From assembly GCA_002335605.1 (NCBI GenBank), contig BEDY01000003.1:310001-374000 (forward strand): a stretch of 64,000 nucleotides of DNA. Reading direction: 5' to 3'. Positions 53,403 to 64,000 of this stretch are shown here, piece after piece (the first letter of the stretch is position 1; each line of letters opens with the position of its first letter). Position numbers and translations under genes: made by a program. This DNA comes from Prillingera fragicola (lineage: Eukaryota > Basidiomycota > Tremellomycetes > Trichosporonales > Trichosporonaceae). Under the pieces are notes generated by a model. That model saw nothing but the letters and a program-made list of their open reading frames with translations. It was not told where the DNA came from and did no database searches.

Positions 53403-56030
53403 TCAGCGGCGCATGACGGCGCGGACGAGCTTGGCGGCCTTGCGGCCAAAGCGGTGGCCTGGAACGAGGTGGGCCGAGGTGGTGCTCTCAACGGCACAGT
53501 GGCTCTCCCAGAGGTAGGCAGAGGGGGAGGGTGCCACCGTGCCGTGCGTGGCCGAAGCCGGCGACGTCCAAGGCAGCTGTCGAGCTGCCTGGGAGGGAGC
53601 GGGCTTGCTGGGCGCGCTGCGAGAGACGGGAGAGGGCGAAGCCGGTGCATTGACGGGTGAATCGTCAATGGCGAATCGGGCAACGGAGCGCTTGGCCTCC
53701 TGCGGCCTGCGAGCAGAAGCAGAGGCCAGCGCAGGAGGAGAGCCAGCAGGACGGGGGGATGGCACTGGACGAGTTGCGCCGAGTCCTGGAGCAAACCAGG
53801 CAGCCGGTGCGGGGCTGCGAGCGCAGCGGGCAGCAGGAGAGGGGCTACAAGCCAGATGGACAGCAGCGGGAGAGGGGCTGCCAGCAAGAGGGGCGAAAGT
53901 GGGAGCTGGGCTGCGGCGGATAGGACGCTGCTCGAGTGCCCTGGCAGCCCCCCCGAGCTCAACGTCGGCGCCAAACACGACACCCTTGCGTGCGCCGTGC
54001 GACTTGACTTGGAAAATGGAGGGCCCAGCAATGCCAGTCACCTCCAGAGTCTTCTCGCGGCGCATGGCCTCGCGCTCCTCGGCCCGAAGAGCAAGGTACT
54101 CGTCGGGAGTGTCGAAGGGGTTGCGGCCGCGAATGCAGGCGGCCGCGAAGGGATTGTCGGTACCCATCGGACGACGGGCAAAGCGGTATGGCTTGTAGTA
54201 AGCCTTGGCGGTTGGCGAGTCCTCGGTCGCGATGGTGGGTGCCGCGCCGAGCATCTGCTCGTCGAGGCATCCAGAACGGGTAGCCGAGGGAAGACGGGGA
54301 ACTGGGGACTCGAGTCCAGCACGAGTGTCCTTGCGCCAGAAGGCCGCCACACCGATCTGTTCGTAGACGCGGCGGGACTTGACCAAGTGGCTGCATTCCA
54401 CTGCCATGACAAGTGGAACGGCATCGCCGTTGAGGGTCTTGGTGGGGGCGCGAATGCTGCGCTCCCCAGACGGCGAAAACATGTCGGACTTGAAGAACAG
54501 TCCGGGGGGAAGGAATTCGTCGTCGTAGTGGTCTCCGACCGAGCTCACGCTGCAGCAGGGAGAAGCGGGAGAGGCGGGCGAGACCGAGGCATGGCCGTCC
54601 GAAGCGCAGATACTGCTCGGGGACGAGGGAGGCGAGGGGGCAGACGAAATGTAGCCAATCGAGGATCTCGATGGCCGGCCAGAGAGAGAAGAAGACAGAG
54701 AAGAGCGGGAGCGAAGAGAAGAGGTGCTACGAGTGCTACGAGTGCTACCATCGGAGACCAAAGAAGGAGTACTCTCTGTGGAGATCACAGAGATAGTGGA
54801 CCCCTGACGACGAGCCATAGCCACCTGCGTAAGGAGCAGGGGTCGTGGCACGACGGCCTTGAGCTTGATGGACCCGATGCAGAGCTCGTCTTCGCTGGTG
54901 ACGGTTAGCTGAATACTGATTAGAGTTGTGATTGAGGCTCACCTCTGCTTGATCCTCTTGATCTCTTCTGCTGCAAGAACAGCTTCCTGTTCCAGCTCGA
55001 CAGGAACCTTGGGAGCAGTCTTGCGGGCGCGCTTCTTGAAAGGCTCTGGAGCAGAGACCTTCGGTTGGGCCTGGACCTCGGCAGTGTTGGCGAGGCTGGA
55101 TGTTAGCAAGTCATTTGGCTTTGTTGCTAGAAAACTCACTCGGCCTTGTCTTGGAGAGGGTTGATCTCCTTGACCTTGTTGGTGCCATTGACCATGGCAC
55201 CAGTAGGACGCTCAGGCAGGCCCAAGCCAGCGTACTGCTGGGTGAACTTGGGAGGGGAGCGTCCCTTGCAACTGCTCGCTGTTAGTTGCTGTTCACATCT
55301 GGCTAGCTATGGAGACTCACCCGCTGCGGACCGGAATACGTGAGGCGAGCGGCTTGCCCTTGATCGCCACACCGCGAGGAGAGCAGCCGGCCTCCTCGAC
55401 CTGCTCGGCAAAGGCAAGAAGGGTCTTGCGGTTGAGAGAGTTGCTGTTACCCTTGCCGACGGGGCTGCCGGGGGTCGGGGGGACGGTTGCAGCCACCTTG
55501 AGGCCCTCGGACGAAGGGAGCGCCTCGGGCGTGGCGGTGTAGATCTGGTCGGCCGGCGTGGCGTGGAAGCTGCCAGAGTTGGAAAGGCGAGCTGTGTACG
55601 TGCTGCGGCGAACCGGGGAGTCGGGAAAGTTGTAGGCCCCGAAGAGATCGAGGGGAGTACCACCCGCATGGGCGGTACCGACCTTGCGCCCCTTGGCGGC
55701 CGGCTTGATGGGCGCGCCGAGGAGGCCGAGAGGAGTGGAGCCCGCAAAGGCGGGAGAGGAGTCGTTGCGGCTGACCTGGCGGGTAGGTGTGAGGGGAGGA
55801 TTGCCGCCAGAGACAGTCGGCTTGTTGTCGGCCGGGATCGGCGCCACACTGGCAGTGGAGATGGGTTCGGCGGGAGCGGGGGTAAGATCGACGAACTGCG
55901 TGAGGTCGAGGTCGGTGATCAGGACAGGGGCGCGCTCGGGCTCGGTGGCACCCTTCGAGGTCGAGTGCTTGGACCGAGAGAAAGCGGAGAAGGGACGAAA
56001 GTCTTTGGCGGGGCGTGAGAAGATTGCCAT
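53403..56030 (-). CDS. Hypothetical disordered protein, four exons (828 aa)
   Basis: Exons in transcript order 56030-55321, 55271-55140, 55095-54943 and 54894-53403; introns of 49, 44 and 47-48 nt. Each join preserves frame and the total divides by three, which ties two apparently separate ORF groups into one gene. Layout: N-terminal S/T/P-rich region with repeated GSTPLGLLGAP/GGTPLDLFGAY-like segments (about 110-150); a basic-helical part (KKRARKTAPKVPVELEQEAV, LAAEEIKRIKQ); a serine tract (STRSTRSTSSLRSRSSLSSS) after about 345; a charged helix EYLALRAEEREAMRREKTLE; and Pro/Ala/Ser repeats (SPSPAAVHLACSPSPAARCA). The C tail is basic (GRKAAKLVRAVMRR). Many SP/TP pairs suggest kinase regulation. 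No domain recognised. ATG at 56030 was chosen; an in-frame ATG lies about 60 bp further upstream. Confidence 0.7.
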
Positions 56031-59000
56031 GATGGACGATGGCGAGGGAGTAAACAGGTTTGAGAGTGTAGGGTGTCTGATCGTGAGCATAGGCCAAGAC
56101 GCCTGGTAGCACGTACAGGTTGTGGTGCTGAGTAGCAAAGAAACTGCGAGTAGAGCTGCTGATGAAGACAGATAAGTCACTGTGACAGTATGATGAGAAG
56201 AAGAGAAAGAACAAGATTCTCAACGACGGTGGGGAAAAGACGTGAGATGGTAAGCTGGCCTTGCCAACCCCCAGCTAGGAGCTGGTGCTGGCTGGAGCTG
56301 CACCCAGCCAAGGCCAATGTGGACTAGAGCAAGTGCCACACTCGATCTTGGCCTCCATGGGGCCGTGGGTTGGTGTTCTGTTTGACCACTCACAAGACAG
56401 CGACATGGCGCAGGGCTGCGGACTGGGTAGCGAGCTGGCGACTAGCGGTGGCGAACGGCTTGGCCGTGCGTGGCGGTGCTGCCTCGCGGGGCTCGCGGCG
56501 TTGAATGAACCAAGCGAGTCCTTGAATTGAAGCACACGATGGGACACAGTCCCAGGCGGATGGAGAGAGGTGCGCGATCACTGTTGCAGAATAGCGCTGA
56601 GAGAAATCAGTCGCGAGGTCTGGCAAGGCACTCACCACGAGGCGAGGCACGACAGCCTGAGGACCGCACCGCGCCGAGGGCAGGAGCAGCGCGCTAGCCG
56701 TCTGCATGTTGCGAGTAGTTCGGCTGCCAGATGGGATGCAGGGTTTGTTGAGAGAGAGTGTAGAGGAGCGAGTCAACAGCGCTGAGAACGCACGTTATTA
56801 CGGGCATGGGGCGTTGGCCTCGTCTTTGCTCGAGGACAGTCACGCTCTGGACCACACACTTCCTCCCCAGCCAGCCCTCTGTTGAAAACAGTCACACATC
56901 GCCTACACCACCTTGTTTCCGCTGGTGACTACTTCTTGTGCACCTCTGCTATGCATGCATGGGGTTGTTGCATCCTCCTACCTCCGCTTCAGGTCCTCAA
57001 AGGCCCCTCGCTGGTGACATGGATGGACGTAGAGGATGGAACTGCCCTGAGCCTGAGGATAAGTGTCAGGGAGCCGCCCTGAATCCAGGCACCCTGGCAG
57101 CCCTGACCACCCTGAGCTTGACACTTCACCTCTTTCATTCATGGCAATCTGCACACGTCCACGGCATGCAACAATCCAGCAGAGCATCCAATTCATGCAC
57201 AACAGCTTGCAGAGGTGCAGTCATATTGATGTGTATTTGTGGTGTATTTTTTATGCATACTCGGTTATGGTGGATTGCCGGTGTTGAACAGTGCAAGGTA
57301 GTGCCTCTGCTCACGTGCTCCGCGCAGCGGTGGGCAGGCAAGTAGTAATGTCCATAAAAATTGTAATGTGTAAACATTGAACGACTAATGTCTCAGATAC
57401 CGCATTGTGCAGACACTTCGACTTGTTCTAATGGCCCTCATAATCACACCACCCCACTCGCCCCAGATGCAGGACGATCTCCTGTAGAGTAAGCGATGCG
57501 AGGGAGAACCAGCCATTCCGTTGGATGTCATGGGAAAGTAGCCAAGCGTGCCGGGAACGGCGGTGTGGTCCTCGGGTGTGGCAGAAGACGGTGACTGTTG
57601 GTTAGGCTTGGAGTGGACGAGTCGTCAAGGGAATCCCCGTCGTCGACGGCGGTGGAAGCGGTGGAGGTGGACATGAAGTGTTGCAGAGGGAGGAGGTGAG
57701 ATGAGCCGAGACGAGGTAAGCTGAGATGCAGCCTGGATTTGGAATCATGCATGAGGGTCACTGGTGAGGTGAGAGAGCGGAAGTGCAGTATGTATCTGTC
57801 CTGAATTGTATTTGATTGGGCAGGCGGGCAAGGAGTTCCACCGAGTGCAGTCATCTAGCAAAACAGTCTCGCAATGAGTGTCCAAACGGGGAGTGGCCAG
57901 GACTTGGCTGACACTGAGACGCTTCAATAGTCTGGAAAGGGGAACAACGGGATGAGGGAGGGAAAATGATGTGCCAGCACTCGGCCGCCACTCCTCATCT
58001 TGTCAGTGTCTGAACTGGGCAGTCACTTGACCCAGCACCTTGCACCCTTGCGCTGCCAGTGACCCTCTCAAAATTAATAGCATCGTACAGCATGCGCATT
58101 ATAGTGGTAGTAGAGACAGGAGGCTACACGACCGAGTCTGAGGCTGGGAAACGAGTCTAGATGAGGGTCCGAAGAGAGATCCTGGGAGCTCATATGGACG
58201 GAACGGCAGCATAGCTGAGGAGCGAAGACTAGCCGTGGTGAAGTCGGCGTCTTGGGCATCTTGTGCGGTCGAGGTGGCGACCGATCAGGAGGCCGAGCTC
58301 GCAGAGAAGGTGTAGGTATGGCACGGTTGCCGTGGTGAGGTGGCGGTCGCCTTGGAGAGCTGGGCGGTCGCGAAGTATCGCCGTGCCCGCCGAGGTCAAA
58401 GGACGATCCGCCAAGGAAGAGGTGGGGATGGTCGAAATGAGAAAGGTGGTGGTGGACCGCATTGTGGTACGACTAGATGGAGTCGAAGCGCCATGAAGCC
58501 GTCGGTGCATGGTTGACCCAGCGCCGAGGAAGCCCAAAGAGTGAGTTCCTAGAGGTGAGCATTGCCGTGGGGTACGCCACTGGCACGGGACGGTTCGTCA
58601 CTGCCCCTAAGCCCCCTCATCCTGCTCCCGAGATCCTCTCACAAGTGCGGTTTGCAGGTCAGCTGTCAAAGAAACCAGAGACTCGTCCGCTTCGTCACAA
58701 GTTCCAGCAGGAAACAACGAGCCGCAACCCTGTCAGGTTCACAACAGAACAACACTGGCGATGGCCACCAAGGCAAGGTGGATGCGTCCACTCCCCAAGA
58801 CTCGGTGACCGGTGCCAGAGTTGAATGTCGGGAGGGGCTAGTGGTGAGGAAGCGTGCGTCCACGCCATCCTCGGTGCTAGCGCTGCTCCCCCTGCCCGCG
58901 CGCGCAAACCAGCGAGTAGCCCGTCGGCCCCCAGTGGAATGAGCCAACACGGTGCCAGGGTCAGTGCGAGGCGCAAGTCAGACACTGATGTCGGGCACGT

Positions 59001-59550
59001 TACCCTCTATCAATGTCAGGCCGCAACACAAGCACCGACCGAGGCGTGCAGAGTGGTGTATGACGATGGGTGTGAGCAGCTCGATGAGTCCCAACGGATC
59101 TCTATCAGAAGCAAGACAAGAATCCAGAACCCTCGACAGCCAAACCATGCTTACCGCAAATGCTTGAAGATCTTGAGAGAGATAAGACGGCTGGGAGGCA
59201 GCTAGCAGCGAGCTGTGCTAGTGTGGCATCCCGTTGGCGGGGCTCGAGGGGTCAGAACTCTGGCTGGCGGGCTGGCGTGGTGGCTGGGTTGGGTGGGTGC
59301 ACGTGGGCGTGGCGCGTGGCTGGACGTGTGCGGTCCTAGTTGTCTGATGGAGTCAGTAAGAGCGCCAGGTCGGTCCCGGGTTTGACATACCTTGTGTGCT
59401 ATGGAGCACGGTCCATTGGAGTCCTCTCCCTGCCTCAATGTTGCTCGCTTTTTTTGAAGTTTTTGACGTTTTCCGGGGCCACTCCCCTCATCTCCCTCTC
59501 CCGCCTCCCCCCCACCGTCACAGGACGGTCGATGGCTCTTGAGTGGCCAT
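56031..59550. other. Intergenic region, 3.5 kb
   Basis: The first 200 bp are a C/T-rich leader on the minus strand. Small ORFs at 57528-57854 (minus, MSTSTASTAVDDGDSL region) and 58825-59205 (plus, 126 codons) are the only ones with faintly protein-like composition; neither is supported by a motif. No RNA gene is seen. Confidence 0.5.
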
Positions 59551-61396
59551 CTAGACCTGCACCTTGGTGGCCTCTAGAGCGGCCACCATGTCGGCAACGC
59601 GGCTAGCCTTGCGACGGACGCGGAGTGGCTTGGTGGAGGCCAGTGTGGCGGCGGCGTCAGTGGCAGGGCGAGCTGGCTGCCACTTGGGGGCGAGGAGGTC
59701 CTTGCGGCGGCGGCGGGCGGGGCTGGCTACCAGGACCTCGGCCTCGACAATGTTGATGTCGGGAATGACGAGCTCCTGGGCGAGCTTGTCCTTCTTGAAG
59801 GAGAGGTCGCAGCCGACCAGGGTCTCACTGGACGAGACAGGGGTAATGGTGCGGCGTGCCTTGGGAGAAAGGGGCTTGACGGCGAGGAGAAGCTCGGAGA
59901 GGAGGTCGGTGCAGTCGCTGTCCAGGGACTCGAAGGAGCCGCAGGCGTCTCCGAGGTTGCCGGCGGCGAAGATCTCGGCCTCGAAGTCAAGCTCGTCACC
60001 AAGCATGGGGTCGGCGGACTCGATGGTGGAGAAGGCGCACTCGGAGTGGAGCTTGGGGATGCCCGACTTGGCCTTCAGGGCGAGAGAGCGGGTAGAGAAA
60101 CTGGTGGAGGTCCTGCCGGGCGACGACGTGGAGGAGGCTGGCTTGCGCTGCTTGGGGCTGCTGACAGTCGAGGTGGAGGTAGTGGGAACGGTACGGCGGG
60201 GGGACAGCACCGAGCGACTCTTTGTCGATAAAGCACGCGAAGGCTTCTTGGGAGCTTTGACAGGAGACGACGTCGTCTTGATGAAGGCGGAGCGAGCCTC
60301 AGCCTCCTGCTCCATCTTGATGGGAGCAGTGGGCAGCGACGACGAAACGGTCTTGATCACCTGGTCGAGGGCCACCGAGGGTGTCATGGCGCCGAGGAGA
60401 ATGTCCATGGACTTTGGAGTCAGCAGCTGCAAGTGAAAGAGTCAAACGTACCATGTTGTCAACCTGGAGAGCGGTAGCCTCGTCCATCTCCTGAGCCTCG
60501 CGCTCCTCCTGCTCGAGCTTCTTGCGAGTGATGCGAGCCTTGCGGGTGATGGAGACCTTGGGAGCAGCCTGCTCGGGCTTGAGGCCAAGCCAGGCGTCGA
60601 CATCGGCCAGAAGGCGCTCCTTGGCGAGAGCCTTCTCCTGCTCCTCGAGAACAGTCTTGGCCGAGGAGGCAATCTTGTCAGTGGCGGAAAGGCGCATGTT
60701 GTGGAAGAACGCCATGTTGCTGTTCTCGAACTCGGCCACGCAGCGAGCAAGAAGACGTACGACCACGTCGTGGTGCTCCTTCATCGCAAAGAGGGTGGCG
60801 CGGTCGAAGGTGGCATCGCGCTTGATCCCGAAGGCAGGGAAGGGGACCTGGAAACCCATGAGCTCTTGGTGGACAGCGATGATCGCCATCCAGAGCTTAT
60901 CGGCAAAAGCCTGGGCCGTGGTGAGGTCGACTGGGAGCTCCATGCTGGCGACCTTGTCAAAGTCGAATGGGGCCGAGTAGGAGGTGGAGGGAATCTTGGC
61001 GTCCGCCACAGGGGAGAAGCGCGACTGCGAGGTCAGCGAGTGAGTCCAGCAAACCAAGGAGGAGATGTGTGTGGGGACACAGGTCAAGCAACTCACCGAG
61101 ACAAGCTGAAAGCCAGCATCGCCGAGCGACTCGGCCGAAATCCAGCCAAGGCCGCTGGAGGAAACCCCCTGGGTCACCTTGCGTCCGCTAACGCGACGAG
61201 CGGCGGTCTTGATTGAGCGCCAGCTGGTCGCGAAAGTAGACTTTTTGGCGCCGAGAGCGGGAGGGTTGGCCGACTTGGCAGCCACGGTGGCGATGGTGCC
61301 GCGGTGAACCGAGCTCATGGCGGGGACGGAGCGACCGGCGTCAATGGGAGCGGCCGCGGCGGCGGGGCGGGTGGTGATCTTCTTGTAAGAGAACAT
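59551..61396 (-). CDS. Hypothetical protein with helical core and basic tail, three exons (577 aa)
   Basis: Exons in transcript order 61396-61097, 61024-60452 and 60411-59551. Intron 1 is 72 nt and in frame, so it could be retained. Intron 2 is 40 nt if the acceptor at 60412 is used; an acceptor at 60427 would give only 25 nt in the same frame. The N terminus is basic (SWRSIKTAARRVSGRKVTQG). The central 150 residues are predicted helical (FADKLWMAIIAVHQELMGFQ, ATLFAMKEHHDVVVRLLARC, VLEEQEKALAKERLLADVDA) with coiled-coil character, then KKLEQEEREAQEMDEATALQ and SMDILLGAMTPSVALDQVIK. The C-terminal half is Ser/Lys/Pro-rich, with acidic (DELDFEAEIF) and arginine-rich (SPARRRRKDLL) parts. No known domain. 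Architecture resembles the genes at 38003 and 43848. Confidence 0.7.
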
Positions 61397-63690
61397 GTTG
61401 ATGTGCTGGGGTGTCAATGATTTGCTCCGCCCATCTCTGTTCGAGAGGAAAGGGAGTGAGGTTGAGAGAGGAGCTGGATCCGCGGACTGTGCCAAGGTGG
61501 CGGCAGCCAGCCCCACCATCTCTGGCCACACCACGACAAGGGTGACGTCCACAATGGCCACAGCAAAGAGAAGGGAGTCCAGAAAAGTGCTCACAGTTGA
61601 CAAGAGACGTGGGGTAAAAAAAAAACCGTGGGAGGTGGTAGAGGGTAGGAGAGTAGCTGTACGAGTGGAGAGTGAAGTGAAGAAAAAAACAGAGTCGGGG
61701 GGAATTCTTGGATCTCTTAACAACCTCTCAGACTCCCCCAAACCTCACCAGCTGTCCGCCAGCTGCGGCAGTGTCCATGGCATGGCCATGATCTCCATGA
61801 CTTTACCAGGGCTAACAAAACGCCAACATGACAAGTGCCTTGGGCCTTGAGCACGATGGGGACCTGGGGATCCATCAGCCACAAGTGGGATTGATTAGAG
61901 CACTGCTCACCTCTGATATTTCTCTGCTGTTGCGCTGCGGACGGCGCGTTGCCAGAGAATAAAAATCAAAATCAAAGTCAGTCGCGGTGGAACCATTCGC
62001 TGTGGCCATGTGGTGCCGTGTGCTAGCTGAGTGAAAGAGTGGCAACAGCAGCACAGCAGCACAGCAGAGGAGCGACCTCCATCCGGCAGTCATCAGCGCA
62101 CGCTTGGAATGGGACCCTGAGCTGCGTTACAGAGAGAAACATGAATTGATGAATTGATCCCTAGACAAACCCTGGGAATCTGACAGCAGCAAAGAGCTAA
62201 GAGCCGGGGACAGCGGGGTCCTCGGATCCCACCCGTGGGGGTCCACCCATACAGAAATCAAAGACACACACGGACACTAGTCGTGCTCACTAGGACAGAT
62301 CGCAGCTTGAGCAAAGACGCCAGCGATGTCCGAGAGTGTCGGAGTGCTCAACATTCCGAGGAACAGTGGCGTCACTGAATGGGGATAGGAGTCAAGTGGC
62401 CGCTAATGAGAGAGGATCTGGTGCGAGGAGACGGTAGTGTGCTGGCCGTCTTGAGTGGCACCGCTGTGGCTTCCGAAGGGAGTTGGCCTCGGGATGGTGA
62501 TATGGTGAGGGTCATGGTGGATGCTGTGGGACTCTTGCTGAATCTTGGATTTGTTCTGGCAGGTTCCATGAAGAATACGGCTGTTGGACAGAGTGGAAGA
62601 GACGGGTGGGTGGCGAATGTGTTTTGGCATGTTTGGTGGCGGACGGAAGCATTTGGCGGACTGCAGCGAGGGTCATTACTCTGGACTTGAAAACTCGTCA
62701 AATATAGCAATAGCAAATGCGAGAAAAATGTGGGTAAGCTGCAGAAAATCAGCATCTATTACAATGCATTTAACATTAGGCTTCAGGCTGCGTGCCGTGC
62801 CGCACGGTGTGCGTAGACTTGTCCCACAGTGTGCGTGCTTCTACACGGTCCGCTTCCACCCGTCCCCGCGCATGCCCCGCAGGACCGTGGCGCCGTGGCC
62901 ACGCTTTCTCGACACACACGCCGTGTACACTGTGCCTACGTCATGTCATATTTTCCAAGCCTGAGTCTGACTACACGAGAGTCCTGCGGCGGCGGTGAGC
63001 CGCCGGCCGCAGACAACACCACACCCAACCTCGCCGGCCTCGCACTATCTCTCCGACACTCATCATGACATCCTTGGCAGCGATTCTGCACACTTCTCAG
63101 TTAATGAACTTGTACCTGCGGTTCCCAACATGCATCTCAACTTGAAAGCCACCATGTAGGCCCAGTTACCTGAGCTCGATGTATTCAGACATCCACGCAC
63201 ATATCCCCACTCCAGGCGCCACACGCACTGTGTTGGGGGGACTACATCCTCGTTGCTTCCGAGACTGACTGCGACACCCTCAGTGAGATAGGAGTGCGTG
63301 ACCCAGTTCGTTTCCAACTGCTTCGTACTCCCAGCTTGGATCACAATGAATGTCACACTTCCGGTGACACGCATTCCATGATTGCTGGGGACGTTTCGGA
63401 GCGAGCGAAACCGCGTTAGTGACAGTCATTGAGACGCAAGAGGCACGTCAATTGATTGTGAGCGTGCTCAATTAAAAAGAGAGCTTGACCAAAGCGGCGC
63501 TTCGACATGTAACGTGCATGGCAGGCGAGCAAGAGAGGAGCAAAATCAAATACTGGGGGCAGGATGAAGAGCGCTGGCGACGTTTTGGAAGCGGTTTGAA
63601 TTTTGATAGACGTTTGGCAGAGAGGTGGAAGTGGCTATTCACCAGGCAGAGTTCCCGAGACCAATGCAACGGGAACTGTAGTGGCTAGGT
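61397..63690. other. Intergenic region, 2.3 kb
   Basis: Homopolymer A/T tracts occur near 61615 and 61682 in the presumed promoter of the gene at 61396. Nothing else is supported. Confidence 0.5.
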
Positions 63691-64000
63691 TCATGCTGAA
63701 GTTGAGCTCCAGGCGGCGGGAAGAGGCTGGCGAGAGTAGGAGGCGAAGGACCAGCGATTCTTCTTGTGGTAGGTTGTAGTTGAAGTCCGAGTGCCAGCGA
63801 CCTTGTCGACCTTCGACAAGGAATTAGGAATGTCACTGGAGCATGTGCCAGTCGAGTCGGGAGTGGGGTTCTCCTTGTTCAAGCCGGGGTCGGTGTTGGC
63901 GAGGTTGTGCTGAGCCCGTGCGAGGGTGAGGAGCTGCTGCAGCTGGTCAAAGTGTCTGTCGGCGCTCTTAGCGGCTGTATGAAACTCCGTGTCCAGATCG
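63691..64000 (-). CDS. Hypothetical protein, C-terminal part (cut by window edge)
   Basis: A frame open from the right edge (first full codon at 63999) to a TGA at 63691-63693, 102 residues. The visible part starts with an amphipathic helix (DLDTEFHTAAKSADRHFDQL, QQLLTLARAQHNLANTD) and ends in an S/T/K-rich basic tail (RTSTTTYHKKNRWSFASYSR). The style matches the other minus-strand disordered proteins to its left. The 5' end is outside the window. Confidence 0.55.
   Translation of the reverse strand, partial: DLDTEFHTAAKSADRHFDQLQQLLTLARAQHNLANTDPGLNKENPTPDSTGTCSSDIPNSLSKVDKVAGTRTSTTTYHKKNRWSFASYSRQPLPAAWSSTSA

Noticed and set aside
53403..54851. Separate 482-codon gene starting MPRPLLLTQ
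   Set aside because: That start is not needed: the frame continues upstream to an acceptor at 54895 that joins in frame with the exon ending at 54943, so it is the last exon of the 828-aa gene.
58825..59205. 126-codon plus-strand ORF
   Set aside because: No motif, weak composition and an overlapping opposite ORF; insufficient to call a gene.
1..64000. CRISPR arrays, rRNA genes, further tRNAs, prokaryotic operons, viral genes
   Set aside because: No regularly spaced identical repeats with unique spacers, no rRNA cores, no second GTTCGAA-type T arm in a fold, and gene structure is plainly eukaryotic.

Overview
The window reads as nuclear DNA of a GC-rich basidiomycete yeast. Trichosporonales (Trichosporon/Cutaneotrichosporon-like) is my best guess, because coding regions are strongly C/G-ending at third positions, genes carry several very short GT-AG introns (mostly 36-50 nt, with CTNA(C/T)-like branch sites just before the acceptor), and there is a Tc1/mariner transposon and no operon structure. 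This placement is inference and no marker gene proves it. Exon joins were made by hand, and every multi-exon model given closes in frame.

Left part (1-28.1 kb): conserved or recognisable genes. In order these are the 3' part of eIF3b (PRT1), a tRNA-Ser(CGA), a tandem-DUF427 protein, an unknown protein, a serine beta-lactamase-fold hydrolase, an unknown protein, an NRPS-like adenylation-thiolation-reductase (1046 aa) divergently paired with a DAL5-type anion:cation symporter, an AIF/FSP1-like FAD oxidoreductase, a mitochondrial half-size ABC transporter (MDL1/ABCB10 type), and a large membrane-anchored protein that may be an Inp2/Vezatin-type myosin receptor.

Middle (28.1-35 kb): two same-strand paralogues encode secreted precursor proteins of 646 and 614 aa. 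Each has a signal peptide, three positionally conserved dibasic sites, conserved cysteines, and one phase-1 intron at the same place. The layout is that of a multi-chain, protease-processed secreted precursor. I recognise no known family and regard this as the most interesting system in the window.

Right part (35-64 kb): sparse DNA with simple repeats and minisatellites, one apparently intact Tc1/mariner element (41218-42574) with 25-bp inverted repeats and TA target sites, and a run of long, disordered, Ser/Pro/Ala-rich proteins, all on the minus strand. Their exons had to be assembled by hand; some share a short helical motif of the form hLxxLGhxPxxAh. One of them carries an in-frame TAA that splits an otherwise continuous 768-codon frame. 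The right edge cuts another minus-strand gene.
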